The translations under genes and the position numbers were made by a program. From assembly GCF_016862815.1 (NCBI RefSeq), contig NZ_BONR01000003.1:124001-188000 (forward strand): a stretch of 64,000 nt of DNA, read 5' to 3'. Below are positions 33,032 to 41,655 of the stretch, one piece after another (positions within the stretch are counted from its first letter, which is position 1; each line of letters starts with the position of its first letter). The notes under the pieces are model-generated. The model did no database searches. It saw only the letters and a program-made list of their open reading frames with translations, and was not told where the DNA came from. Source of the DNA: Demequina activiva. GTDB taxonomy: Bacteria > Actinomycetota > Actinomycetes > Actinomycetales > Demequinaceae.

Positions 33032-35017
33032 ATGCCCGCGCCAGCCGAAGTCGAATCCCCCATGCCCGCTGCTCACGAGAGTCGCGGTGGCCCGTCGCCC
33101 GTGATGATCCTCCTCGTGCTCGTGAGCACGGTGGGCATCCTGGTCTACGCCGCATTCCTGCTGAACCCCGCCAACCGCGGGGATCTCATCCCCTACGCGA
33201 TGGTGATCTCCGCGGAGACGGTGCTGGTGTTCCACGCGCTGCTGGCGATGTGGACCATCCTGTCGGGAGGCCAGGACCCACGCGACTTCGCGTACCACCG
33301 CGCACGAGACGGGCTGCACGGACGCTCGCACGGCTCGAACCCTCGTGAGTGGCCGCTGCTGATCAGCGGGCGCAGGGTCGACGTGGACGTGTTCATCACG
33401 GTGTACGGCGAGGACGTCGAGGTGATCCGGCGCACCGCCACGGCGGCGCTGGCGATGCACGGCCGCCACCGCACCTGGATCCTCGACGACGGCCGATCGG
33501 ATGAGGTGCGCGACCTCGCCCACGAGCTGGGAGCCCGCTACGTGCGCCGGCTCAGCTCCGGCGGTGCCAAGGCCGGGAACGTCAACCACGCGCTCACTCT
33601 CGCGAAGGCGGAGTTCTTCGCGATCTTCGATGCCGACTTCGTGCCCGACCCCACCTTCCTGCAGGAGACGCTGCCGTTCATGGTGGACGAGCGCGTCGCG
33701 TTCGTGCAGACGCCGCAGGCCTACGACAACCTGCACACCACGGTGGCTCGTGGCGCCGCGTACATGCAGGCGGTGTTCTACCGGTTCATCCAGCCTGGCC
33801 GCAACCGCTTCAACGCCGCGTTCTGCGTGGGCACGAACGTCCTGTTCCGGCGCGCCGCCATCGAGGACGTCGACGGCATCTGCACGGACTCCAAGTCGGA
33901 GGACGTGTGGACGTCGCTCGCCCTGCACGAGCGGGGCTGGCGCTCGGTCTTCATCCCGGAGGTGCTGGCGATGGGAGAGGCGCCGGAGACGATCGAGGCG
34001 TACTCGAAGCAGCAGCTGCGCTGGGCCACCGGCGGGTTCGAGATCCTCCTCACCCGCAACCCGCTCGCGAACCGCCGCCTCACCATGGACCAGCGCATCC
34101 AGTACTTCGTGACCGCGAGCTTCTATCTCACGGGGATCTGCCCCTTGCTGCTGCTGCTCGTGCCGCCGCTTGAGATCTACTTCGACCTGCGACCCATGAA
34201 CCTCTCGCTCACGGTGCTGACCTGGGCGCTGTACTACTGCGGCTTCTACGCGATGCAGATCCTGCTGGCCTGGTACACGCTGGGCTCCTTCCGCTGGGAG
34301 ACGCTCACGCTCGCGACCGTGTCCTTCGCGATCTACGCGAAGGCGTTCGTGAACGCGTTCACGGGCAAGGACGTGGGCTGGCAGTCCACCGGCACCGCCC
34401 GCAAGAGCTCGCCGTACAACTTCGTGATCCCCCAGATCCTGTTCTTCCAGTTCCTGCTGCTGACCTCCGCAGTCGCCATCTGGCGCGACGTCGACAACGG
34501 CGTGCTCACGCTCGCGACGGCGTGGAACGTCACCAACACGCTGATCCTCGGGGCGTTCCTCAACGCCGCGAGGCGCGAGGCGCGAGCCCTGCGCAAGGGG
34601 CGGCCGCTGTCGCCGCCCGTCGCTCCTGAGGCTGGTGAGGAGGCCGCGGTGCTGCGCACGGTCGTGGCCCGCCCGGAGGGCACTCCCTCGCGACGGCCCG
34701 CTCGTGTGGCCGTGCCTGCCCTCGACCGTGACGCCGCCTGGGCCGGTCCGGGACGCAGTCGCCGCACCGCGCCCGCGCCGCTGCCCGCGCGCCATCCCGC
34801 CCGTGTCCCCGATCCGGCACCGTTCGAGCTCGCCGCGCCGCTGCCCCGCGAAGCCCGAGTGCCGCGGCCATCGCCCGTGCGCTGGCAGCCGGTGGACCTG
34901 TCGGCGGAACGGGCGAGCGAACAGTCCGAGCAGCCGCTGCAGCGCGAGCCTCGCGAGACCGTCGCCGCGGGCACGCGTTCGTCGCGCCGAGACCACAGAA
35001 CGGAGGAGCCGTCATGA
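33032..35017 (+). CDS. Membrane-bound processive family 2 glycosyltransferase (cellulose/curdlan synthase-like)
   Basis: A 661-residue membrane synthase that should polymerise a glycan from a UDP-sugar and pass it across the membrane. Two helices lie near 27-47 and 58-80. The cytoplasmic GT-A domain carries D152-D153 (LDDGRSDE), D200-A-D202 (IFDADFVPD), E290-D291 (SKSEDVWTS) and Q327-Q-L-R330-W331, the D,D,D,QxxRW set of BcsA/CrdS enzymes. About six helices follow. The C-terminus is a 130-residue Arg/Pro/Ala-rich tail instead of a PilZ domain, so no c-di-GMP site is visible. ATG 33032 is chosen over GTG 32933 because GGAGGTG stands 4 nt upstream. It overlaps the next gene by 4 nt. Confidence 0.92.
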   Translation: MPAPAEVESPMPAAHESRGGPSPVMILLVLVSTVGILVYAAFLLNPANRGDLIPYAMVISAETVLVFHALLAMWTILSGGQDPRDFAYHRARDGLHGRSHGSNPREWPLLISGRRVDVDVFITVYGEDVEVIRRTATAALAMHGRHRTWILDDGRSDEVRDLAHELGARYVRRLSSGGAKAGNVNHALTLAKAEFFAIFDADFVPDPTFLQETLPFMVDERVAFVQTPQAYDNLHTTVARGAAYMQAVFYRFIQPGRNRFNAAFCVGTNVLFRRAAIEDVDGICTDSKSEDVWTSLALHERGWRSVFIPEVLAMGEAPETIEAYSKQQLRWATGGFEILLTRNPLANRRLTMDQRIQYFVTASFYLTGICPLLLLLVPPLEIYFDLRPMNLSLTVLTWALYYCGFYAMQILLAWYTLGSFRWETLTLATVSFAIYAKAFVNAFTGKDVGWQSTGTARKSSPYNFVIPQILFFQFLLLTSAVAIWRDVDNGVLTLATAWNVTNTLILGAFLNAARREARALRKGRPLSPPVAPEAGEEAAVLRTVVARPEGTPSRRPARVAVPALDRDAAWAGPGRSRRTAPAPLPARHPARVPDPAPFELAAPLPREARVPRPSPVRWQPVDLSAERASEQSEQPLQREPRETVAAGTRSSRRDHRTEEPS

Positions 35018-35739
35018 CCTGGGGCAATCGCTTTCGTCTCCTGCTGGGCACCCTGATGGTGCTCGTGCTCGTCGCAGGAGCGACGTTCGTGTTCAATCAG
35101 CGCGCCACGCAGGTCGAGAGCAGCTCCGCGAGCATCGGCGCGGCGATGTACGGCGTCGGCACCGACTACAGCGGGCTCGTGACCGAGTCCTTCGTCACCG
35201 AGGGCGACCACGTGGGCGAGGGACAGCGCATGTTCGTGATCGAGAGCCTGCAGCTCGAGCGCGACGTCGAGAACGGGCTGGTGTCCGCGGACGAGCCGTC
35301 CGTGAACTCCGACGCAGCCTTCGTGGTGCGCGCCAGCACCTCCGGCACCGTGGGTGCGGTCGCGATCGGCGAGGGCGGCTACGCGCAGGCCGGAGACGTG
35401 CTCGCCACCATCGAGGCCGACGGCACGCTGTTCGCGCAGGCGGAGTTCGTGCTCTCCGGCCGCGACTTCGGGCGCCTCGAGGAAGCCGCGACCGTCGAGC
35501 TGATGCTTCCCGACCGCCGCACGCTCACGGGGACGGTCGCCGACATCGACGTCGAGACGCTGGACGGCGAGGCGCACGTCACCGCGCGCGTCGAGTCGAT
35601 CGCGCTGGAGGACAGCCGGGACGACGCACTGGTGAAGCCGGGCACCCCGCTCGAGGCCACCCTCGACCTGCGCGACGACGGTCCACTCGCCGGCGTCGAG
35701 GACATGGTGCGCGACTTCGCGGCGAGGATCGGGCTGTGA
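35014..35739 (+). CDS. HlyD/Alg44-like single-span membrane protein of the glucan operon
   Basis: 241 residues. One N-terminal helix (about 8-28, LLLGTLMVLVLVAGATFVF) is followed by an extracytoplasmic part with two half biotinyl-lipoyl-like motifs. The first is GLVTESFVTEGDHVGEGQRMFVIESLQLE. The second is VVRASTSGTVGAVAIGEGGYAQAGDVLATIEADG. A beta-barrel-like segment follows (SGRDFGRLEEAATVELMLPDRRTLTGTVADI). This is the membrane-fusion-protein fold found in Alg44 and in the BgsB partner of mixed-linkage glucan synthase. In a Gram-positive cell it may guide the polymer through the wall. Overlaps of 4 nt on both sides fix it in the operon. Confidence 0.87.
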   Translation: MTWGNRFRLLLGTLMVLVLVAGATFVFNQRATQVESSSASIGAAMYGVGTDYSGLVTESFVTEGDHVGEGQRMFVIESLQLERDVENGLVSADEPSVNSDAAFVVRASTSGTVGAVAIGEGGYAQAGDVLATIEADGTLFAQAEFVLSGRDFGRLEEAATVELMLPDRRTLTGTVADIDVETLDGEAHVTARVESIALEDSRDDALVKPGTPLEATLDLRDDGPLAGVEDMVRDFAARIGL

Positions 35740-37712
35740 CGGCGCGCCGCGCGAGTGCGGCGCTGCTGGCCGCGGGCCTCGCCGTCGCGATCAGCGGCTG
35801 CGACGAGGGCGACGCGCCCGCGGCGACGCCGAGCGCATCCCCGGACATCGCCGCAGACGCGGCCGCAGACGTGGCGCTCCTGCCCGAGCGGTCCGCCGCA
35901 GAGGAGGTCGTCACGCGACTGGCGGACGGCGTCCCGCCACCCACCAACCGGTGGTACTCCTCCCTGGCGTTCGGCGAGGAGGGGCTGCCGGTGTTCCCCA
36001 AGCCGCTCGCCTTCTCCACCGTCTCCGGGGGGTTCGCGGTGGGAGTGACCTCGCCCGAGGCGAGCGCCGCCGCGATCATCGCGCCGGCGCGCGCCGATGT
36101 CAGCGTGATGATCGACGGCGAGAGCGGCGCGGGCGTGGTCTCCCACGCAGGACCGTCGGACGTCGCCGTGAGCTGGGACAGCGCAGCGGTGATGCTCGCG
36201 CAGGGATGGCCGGTGGTGGGCATGACGGCGGCAACGGATCTGACCGCGACGCTCTCCGCACCGTTCGACGCAGTCTCCGAGACCCTCGCGACCGCGGAGG
36301 TCGATGGCCGCGCGTACGGGATGCGGCTGGACGGCGGGACCGTCGACGGCGCCCTGCTGACGCTCGATGAGGGCGGCTCGATCCAGCTGTTCGCCGTCCC
36401 CGAGGGCGGCGACGCGACCGCGTTCGCGGCCGCACTGAGCGAGCCCATCACGAGCCTGGGCTGGGCGGGCGCCTCTGACGGGGACACGGTGAGCACCACG
36501 CTCGACTACGGGGTGCAGACCGTGGCGACGATGCCCATGGAGCGCGCCGAGGGATCGGGGCTCGACTGCAGCCTCGGCACCTACGCGACCATCGACGGAC
36601 CGTTCGCAGTGTGCGCGACGCGCGAGGTGACGTGGAGCGTGCCCGCGGTAGAGCCGTCTGCGACGCTCGACCTCGACGGCGTCACGGCCGAGCAGGAGGC
36701 GGAGATCCGCGCGCAGCTGCTGGCCGACGCCGCGAGCATCCCGCCGCTGCCCTCCGACACGTACTTTGGCGGCAAGGCGCTCGCACGCCTCGCGAACCTC
36801 GTGTCGCTGGCGCAGGCCCTCGGGGAGGACGAGGCCGCCCAGGACGTCCTCGCGGTGCTGTCCCCTGCCCTGCGGGAGTGGGGCGACCCACAGCGCTGCG
36901 CGAGCGCGGACGCCCGCTGCTTCGTGTACGACACAGAGCTCGAGGGCGTCGTGGGACTCACGCCGTCGTTCGGCTCGGAGCAGTTCAACGATCATCACTT
37001 CCACTACGGCTACTTCCTGTACGCCGCGGCGGTGGCAGTCGAGGCCGAGCCCGCGCTGGCCGACGAGATCGGCCCCGTGTTCGACCTGGTCGCCGCGGAC
37101 ATCGCTGGCACCGGAGGGCCGATGCCTGCGATGCGGGTGTTCGACCCCGTCGCCGGCCACTCGTGGGCCTCCGGCTTCTCTCCCTTCGCGGACGGCAACA
37201 ACCAGGAGTCGAGCTCCGAGGCGGTCGCGGCGTGGAACGGTCTGGCCCTCTGGGCCGCCGCGCGCGGCGACGAGGCGCTCGAGCAGCGCGCCCGATGGCT
37301 GCTCGCCTCGGAGGCCGATGCGGCGCGCCGCCTGTGGCTCGCCCCCGATCTCGAGCCGTTCCCCGCGTTCGAGCACCAGATCATCGCGCTCGAGTGGGGA
37401 GCCAAGCGCGACTACGCGACCTGGTTCTCCCCCGAGCCCAGCGCGATGCTGGGAATCCAGGTGCTGCCAGCACAGCCGGCGCAGCTGGCCGTGCTGGGCG
37501 CGGTCGACGGCGAGCGAATCCAGGCCGCCGTCGACGAGGCGACGGCGCCCAGCGACGAGCTGCTCTTCGCGGACTACCTGCTGATGTACGCCTCGCTCGC
37601 AGGCGCGCAGGCGAAGGAGGACGCGTGGGACGCGGCGATCGCGTTGCCCGACGACGCGATCGACGACGGCAACTCGCGAGCGTACATGCTCGCCTGGATC
37701 GCGACCGCCTAG
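35736..37712 (+). CDS. GH81 endo-beta-1,3-glucanase lipoprotein
   Basis: A 658-residue surface enzyme. The start MTARRASAALLAAGLAVAISGC is a lipoprotein signal with the lipobox AISGC, so it should be anchored on the outer face of the membrane. The catalytic region has the GH81 motifs FNDHHFHYGYFLYAAA, with D419, and GNNQESSSEAVAAWNGLALW, with E491 and E495. PPPTNRWYSSLAFGEEGLPVFPKPLAF near residue 68 is the family N-terminal block. GH81 enzymes cut beta-1,3-glucan chains internally. GTG 35736 overlaps the previous stop by 4 nt. As the last gene of a synthase operon it probably trims, releases or clears the polymer rather than feeding on foreign glucan. Confidence 0.92.
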   Translation: MTARRASAALLAAGLAVAISGCDEGDAPAATPSASPDIAADAAADVALLPERSAAEEVVTRLADGVPPPTNRWYSSLAFGEEGLPVFPKPLAFSTVSGGFAVGVTSPEASAAAIIAPARADVSVMIDGESGAGVVSHAGPSDVAVSWDSAAVMLAQGWPVVGMTAATDLTATLSAPFDAVSETLATAEVDGRAYGMRLDGGTVDGALLTLDEGGSIQLFAVPEGGDATAFAAALSEPITSLGWAGASDGDTVSTTLDYGVQTVATMPMERAEGSGLDCSLGTYATIDGPFAVCATREVTWSVPAVEPSATLDLDGVTAEQEAEIRAQLLADAASIPPLPSDTYFGGKALARLANLVSLAQALGEDEAAQDVLAVLSPALREWGDPQRCASADARCFVYDTELEGVVGLTPSFGSEQFNDHHFHYGYFLYAAAVAVEAEPALADEIGPVFDLVAADIAGTGGPMPAMRVFDPVAGHSWASGFSPFADGNNQESSSEAVAAWNGLALWAAARGDEALEQRARWLLASEADAARRLWLAPDLEPFPAFEHQIIALEWGAKRDYATWFSPEPSAMLGIQVLPAQPAQLAVLGAVDGERIQAAVDEATAPSDELLFADYLLMYASLAGAQAKEDAWDAAIALPDDAIDDGNSRAYMLAWIATA

Positions 37713-37719
37713 CCGGAGG

Positions 37720-37750
37720 CAGTCGGGCGGTGCCAGCCACCGCCCGACTG
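37720..37750. terminator. Terminator of the glucan operon
   Basis: 13-bp perfect arms (CAGTCGGGCGGTG and its complement) around a 5-nt loop, 7 nt past the GH81 stop. A copy of the dispersed 10-mer follows at 37774. Confidence 0.88.
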
Positions 37751-37804
37751 GCGCCTGCCTGCCACCACTGGTGCGCATCGGCCGGGCAGGTCTCGCCCCG
37801 GTGA

Positions 37805-37810
37805 GACAAT
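37805..37810 (+). promoter_or_regulatory. -10 box GACAAT, leaderless start of rarD
   Basis: GACAAT, CGCTCG, then GTG 37817. Confidence 0.5.
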
Positions 37811-37816
37811 CGCTCG

Positions 37817-38755
37817 GTGAGCGAGAACCTCAGTCGACCGGGCCTCGCCTTCGGCGCCGGCGCGTACCTGGTCTGGGGAACCTTCCCCCTGCTCATGAAT
37901 GCCCTGAGGCCCGCGGGCGCCCTCGAGATCACCGCGCATCGGGCCGTCTGGTCCGTGCTGGTGTGCTTCGTGATCGTCGCGGTGATGCGCGGCTGGCGGC
38001 GGCTGCGCGCCGCGCTCGTGAACCGCCGCACGCTGGGCGTGCTGGCGGTCGCCGCCTTCTTCATCGCGATCAACTGGCTCATCTACGTGTACGCCGTGGT
38101 GACCGACCACGTGAACTCCGCCGCGCTCGGGTACTACATCAACCCGCTGTTCACGGTCGCGCTGGGCGTGATCTTCCTGGGCGAGCGGCTGAGGCGCCTG
38201 CAGGTGGTCGCGATCGGCATCGCCGTGGCGGCCGTGGTGGTGATCGGCGTGGGGCTGGGCGAGTTCCCGTGGATCGCGCTCGCGCTCGCGACCTCGTTCG
38301 GCCTGTACGGGCTCATCAAGAAGCGGGTGGGCGGGTCCGTCGACGCGATCACGGGGCTCACCGTCGAGACACTGGTGCTGCTGCCCGTCGCTCTCGTGGG
38401 CCTGTGGTGGATCCAGGAGACCGGGCGCGGCACGTTCGGCGAGCGCGGCGAGGAGGGCCTGGGACTCGGTCACGACCTGCTGCTGATGTCGACGGGCGTC
38501 TTCACCGCCGGCGCGCTGCTGCTGTTCGCCGCGGGTGCGCGGCGCCTGCCGCTCTACGTCACCGGACTGCTGCAGTACATCGCGCCCACGCTGATGTTCA
38601 TCCTGGCGGTGTGGCACTTCGGAGAGCCCATGCCAGTGTCCAGGTGCATCGGCTTCATCCTGGTATGGGTCGCGCTCGTGGTGCTCACCGTGGACGGCTG
38701 GCGCGGCCGGCCCCGACGCGGCGTCGCGCGCGTCGAGCCAGCCGAGCCCGTCTAG
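37817..38755 (+). CDS. rarD: EamA family transporter, RarD type
   Basis: 312 residues with ten membrane helices, the normal size of RarD (chloramphenicol-sensitivity protein family). The start LAFGAGAYLVWGTFPLLMNALRPAGALEITAHRAVWSVL and the segments NWLIYVYAV, LGYYINPLFTVALGVIFLGERL and LLQYIAPTLMFILAV are typical. RarD proteins are thought to export metabolites; the substrate is unknown. The stop codon shares CTAG with the stop of the convergent gene at 38752. Confidence 0.92.
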   Translation: MSENLSRPGLAFGAGAYLVWGTFPLLMNALRPAGALEITAHRAVWSVLVCFVIVAVMRGWRRLRAALVNRRTLGVLAVAAFFIAINWLIYVYAVVTDHVNSAALGYYINPLFTVALGVIFLGERLRRLQVVAIGIAVAAVVVIGVGLGEFPWIALALATSFGLYGLIKKRVGGSVDAITGLTVETLVLLPVALVGLWWIQETGRGTFGERGEEGLGLGHDLLLMSTGVFTAGALLLFAAGARRLPLYVTGLLQYIAPTLMFILAVWHFGEPMPVSRCIGFILVWVALVVLTVDGWRGRPRRGVARVEPAEPV

Positions 38756-40305
38756 TCCGTCGCGCTCCGTCCCGGGAAGTAGACGCTCCAGGCCATCTCG
38801 CTCTCGCTGGGGCCGTGCCCGAAGATCATGCCCAGCTCGGCATCCTCGATCTGTGCGGGCTGGATGCCCTCGCACGCAAGGGCCAGGTCCGACACATCGC
38901 CGATGTACCAGAGGTGCTCGCCGTCCAGCGATCCGGGCAAGGGAAGCAGATCGTCCTGCCCGGGACCGAACATCAGGCCCGGGTCCTCCTCGGTGTAGTG
39001 CTGCTGGCGCGCGATGATCGTGCCGTCGTCGTCGACCCAGATCAGCGCCTCGTAGACGACGTTGCCCTCGACCGCCCCGCCGATCTCGAACGACGAGCTG
39101 CTCCATCCGGAGTACTGATACAACTGGGCCTCCACTCCGGGATAGGTCTCCTCTGGTGCCCCCACGATGTATCCGCCGTCACCGAAGTCGAACTCGATGC
39201 CGGCCTCAGTGACCTCGTAGTACGAGCCCATCTTGTGCTCGACCCGGCTCGGCTGCGCGATCAGCGCCTCCGGGACGGGAGCGAGGCACTGGAAGGTGTC
39301 GGACTCCGGGCCCTCGAGGTACGCACCGGCCTCGAAGCCGACCGGCTCCGGGACGGAGCCGTCCTGGGAATCCTCCTCGAGCAGCGGCAGCGCCACACCG
39401 CATGCCGCCTCGTAGGTCTGGGAGGCGTCGTAGTGCGACGTGATCTCGTACGTCTCGCCCTCGGGGCTGGTCGCGCGGATGGAGGCACTCACGAGCCCGT
39501 CGAAGTCCCGGATCGCGGCTCCGGGCTCACCGAAGCCGATCTCGCTGACCTGCTCGTCGCCGTCGTCGTAGCGCAGCACGGACTCGACCACCGCATCCGC
39601 GCCTGCGACGGCACCCGACAAGCCCATGCCGGAGTAGCCGAGCGTGGCAGAGTGGACCTGCATCAGCGCCACCGGGTCCACCCAGCGTGGTGCGTCGTCG
39701 GGAGCCTCCGTGGTCCACTCGTAGCCCAGCTGCGGACCAGCAGGAGACGCCAGGTACGGTCCGCCGCCCCCGCCTCCGCCGAAGAAGTCGAACGCGTAGT
39801 GCACGTACGGCATGCCCGGGCCGTCCTCACCTGGGACCGAGATGGTGATGCCGGCGGCGCCGGTGGCCTCGTAGTCGCCGTCCGCGTTGCGGCGCATCTG
39901 CTCGACCGAGCCGTCGGGCGCGACGAACAGGAACTGCCCAGCGCCGTAGTCGGCGTACGCGCGGCCGCCGTACTCTGCCGGACCGAATGCCTCGGGGTTC
40001 GGGGCCGGATAGCCGTCGACGTGGCACCACTGCGGCGCTCCCGCGGCGGGCACCGGCACTCCTTCGGCGTCGTTCGGGGCCGCAACGGAGGATCCGTCGC
40101 CGCCCATGGCCGGCACGGCCACGGCGGCGAAAGCGATCGCTCCGCACGCCGCGGCGGCACCACCGACCGCGACCGCCGACCGGCGCGCGCGCCTGCGACG
40201 GATGTCGCCGAGCGCCGATGCCGGCGCGACCTCCACCCCGCTGTCCCCCAGCGCGCGGGCGTGGCCAGTGAAGGCCTCGTGCAGCACGTCCCTCAGTTCT
40301 CGCAT
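38752..40305 (-). CDS. Single-span membrane protein paired with an ECF sigma factor (possible anti-sigma)
   Basis: 517 residues of unrecognised family. The N-terminus is cytoplasmic (MRELRDVLHEAFTGHARALGD...IRRRRARR, about 1-60). One helix follows at about 62-84, then an acidic extracytoplasmic domain of 430 residues rich in Gly, Tyr and Asp, with a run of seven glycines (FFGGGGGGGPYL). ATG 40305 shares one base with the sigma-factor stop (TGATG) and has GGAGAGGGG upstream. Topology and coupling fit a membrane-bound regulator that holds the sigma factor until an outside signal comes. No known anti-sigma zinc motif (HxxxCxxC) is visible, so the role is inferred from position. Confidence 0.75.
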   Translation of the reverse strand: MRELRDVLHEAFTGHARALGDSGVEVAPASALGDIRRRRARRSAVAVGGAAAACGAIAFAAVAVPAMGGDGSSVAAPNDAEGVPVPAAGAPQWCHVDGYPAPNPEAFGPAEYGGRAYADYGAGQFLFVAPDGSVEQMRRNADGDYEATGAAGITISVPGEDGPGMPYVHYAFDFFGGGGGGGPYLASPAGPQLGYEWTTEAPDDAPRWVDPVALMQVHSATLGYSGMGLSGAVAGADAVVESVLRYDDGDEQVSEIGFGEPGAAIRDFDGLVSASIRATSPEGETYEITSHYDASQTYEAACGVALPLLEEDSQDGSVPEPVGFEAGAYLEGPESDTFQCLAPVPEALIAQPSRVEHKMGSYYEVTEAGIEFDFGDGGYIVGAPEETYPGVEAQLYQYSGWSSSSFEIGGAVEGNVVYEALIWVDDDGTIIARQQHYTEEDPGLMFGPGQDDLLPLPGSLDGEHLWYIGDVSDLALACEGIQPAQIEDAELGMIFGHGPSESEMAWSVYFPGRSATD

Positions 40306-40844
40306 CAGCGTCCCCTCTCCTTGGTCGCGACCACTGCGGCGGTCATCGGCTCCTCGTCCCATTCGTCGGTCACGTCCAGCAGCGGCGCGAGCCTCGCCGT
40401 CGCGTCATACAGGTAGCGCTTGACGGAGCCCTCGGCGAGTCCCAGCCGGTCCGCGATCTGCGGCACAGTGAGGTCGTCGAAGAAGCGCAGCACCACGCAC
40501 ACCTGCTCGCGGGGCGGGAGCTCCCGCAGGGCGCGTCGCACGTCCAGACCGGCTTCCACGTCCGAGCGCGCGGGGTCCCGCTGGAATGCCCGTGTGGTCG
40601 CACGGCGGCGGCTCGCGGCGCTGCGGGCGCGGTCGATGACGATGCTGGGCATGGCAGAGCGGACGTACGCCTCAGCCTGTCCCACAGACGCGAGGCGTCG
40701 TCTCCTGGAGAACACCTTGACCAGCGCATCGTGCACCAGGTCCTCGGCGTCCCCGTCGCGCCCCACCAGCAACGCGGCGTACGCGGTCAGCCGCGGTCCA
40801 CGCTCGCGGACCAGCTGCTCGACCAACGGCTCCCAGGACACCAT
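40305..40844 (-). CDS. ECF RNA polymerase sigma factor, SigE (actinobacterial) subfamily
   Basis: 179 residues. Sigma-2 region is at about 15-80 (LLVGRDGDAEDLVHDALVKVF and YVRSAMPSIVIDRARSA). Sigma-4 is at about 108-160 (LRELPPREQVCVVLRFFDDLTVPQIADRLGLAEGSVKRYLYDATARL). A 20-residue C-terminal extension follows. ATG 40844 has GGGGAGG 4 nt upstream. It is translationally coupled to the large membrane protein, which is probably its regulator. Targets and signal are unknown. Confidence 0.93.
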   Translation of the reverse strand: MVSWEPLVEQLVRERGPRLTAYAALLVGRDGDAEDLVHDALVKVFSRRRRLASVGQAEAYVRSAMPSIVIDRARSAASRRRATTRAFQRDPARSDVEAGLDVRRALRELPPREQVCVVLRFFDDLTVPQIADRLGLAEGSVKRYLYDATARLAPLLDVTDEWDEEPMTAAVVATKERGR

Positions 40845-40925
40845 CGGACCTCCCCTTCGTCGTCGTTCTACCCCCCTGAACGGAGCCGGGCGACAGATCG
40901 TTGGGCGGAGGCGCCTGGGGGCCGG

Positions 40926-41585
40926 TCAGTCCAGCACGGTCGCGATCAGCATGCCGTCGTAGCCCTTGGAGCCCACCGTCTGGATGACGGTGGCCTCGAC
41001 GCGGGGGTCCGCTCCCACGCGGTCGATCACGGCGCGTGAGCCCTGAACGCGCTCGTCCGCGCTGTTCGGGTCAGCGACCTCGCCGTCGCGCACCACGTTG
41101 TCGACGATGACCAGCCCGCCAGGGCGCATGCGGGTCATCGCGGCCTCGTAGTAGTGGACATTGCTGGGCTTGTCGGCGTCGATGAACGCGAGGTCGAAGG
41201 GCTCGTCGTGCGCGAGCGTCTCGATCCTTTCGAGCGCGGGGCCCACGCGGATGGTCACCTGGTGGCCCACGCCGGCGGCGTCAAGGCTCGCGCGCGCGAC
41301 GGAGGCGTGGCGTTCGTCGAGCTCGAAGGTGACGACCCTGCCGTGCGGCGGCAGCGCCCGCGCGAGGCACAGCGTCGAGTATCCGCCCAGCGTGCCGAAC
41401 TCCACCACGCGCTCGGCCCCGATGGAGCGCGCGAGCACGCTCAGCAGGCGGCCCTGCGGGCGGCTGACCGCGATGTCCGGCAGCTCCGCGGACTGCTGAG
41501 CACCGAGCACCCTCTCGCCCTCGGAGTCCTCGCCCAGCACACTGCTCTGGATGTACGCGTCCACGTCCTGCCACCGTTGGTCCAT
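40926..41585 (-). CDS. SAM-dependent O-methyltransferase (class I, type 3)
   Basis: 219 residues of the catechol/caffeoyl-CoA O-methyltransferase-like family. The SAM site is VVEFGTLGGYSTLCLARALP, with FELDE at the end of the second strand. Metal and substrate residues lie in FIDADKPSNVHYYE and IVDNVVRDGEV. The substrate is unknown; many actinobacterial members act on small phenols. ATG 41585 follows TAGGGT by 6 nt, so it has its own leaderless promoter and is separate from the nuo transcript that ends just before it. Confidence 0.9.
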   Translation of the reverse strand: MDQRWQDVDAYIQSSVLGEDSEGERVLGAQQSAELPDIAVSRPQGRLLSVLARSIGAERVVEFGTLGGYSTLCLARALPPHGRVVTFELDERHASVARASLDAAGVGHQVTIRVGPALERIETLAHDEPFDLAFIDADKPSNVHYYEAAMTRMRPGGLVIVDNVVRDGEVADPNSADERVQGSRAVIDRVGADPRVEATVIQTVGSKGYDGMLIATVLD

Positions 41586-41591
41586 GCCGCC

Positions 41592-41597
41592 ACCCTA
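41592..41597 (-). promoter_or_regulatory. -10 box TAGGGT, leaderless start of the methyltransferase
   Basis: On the minus strand TAGGGT, GGCGGC, then ATG 41585. Confidence 0.6.
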
Positions 41598-41655
41598 ACG
41601 AGATGCGCGGCGGACGGTGCCACGGCGGGCTCGCGTGGCGCGGGGTGACGCCGCC

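Noticed and set aside
34635-35735. A long N-terminal extension of the GH81 frame reaching back over the synthase
   Set aside because: The extension is Arg-rich out-of-frame sequence; GTG 35736 gives a perfect lipoprotein signal and a 4-nt overlap.
39760-39782. G-rich run (repeat of GGN codons) considered as a repeat element or slippage site
   Set aside because: It encodes seven glycines in a frame that stays open on both sides, so there is no sign of frameshift or mobile DNA.
37771-40416. An 881-codon plus-strand open frame over rarD and the sigma-factor partner
   Set aside because: It reads rarD in the wrong frame and then the antisense of the membrane protein; composition is typical of a shadow.
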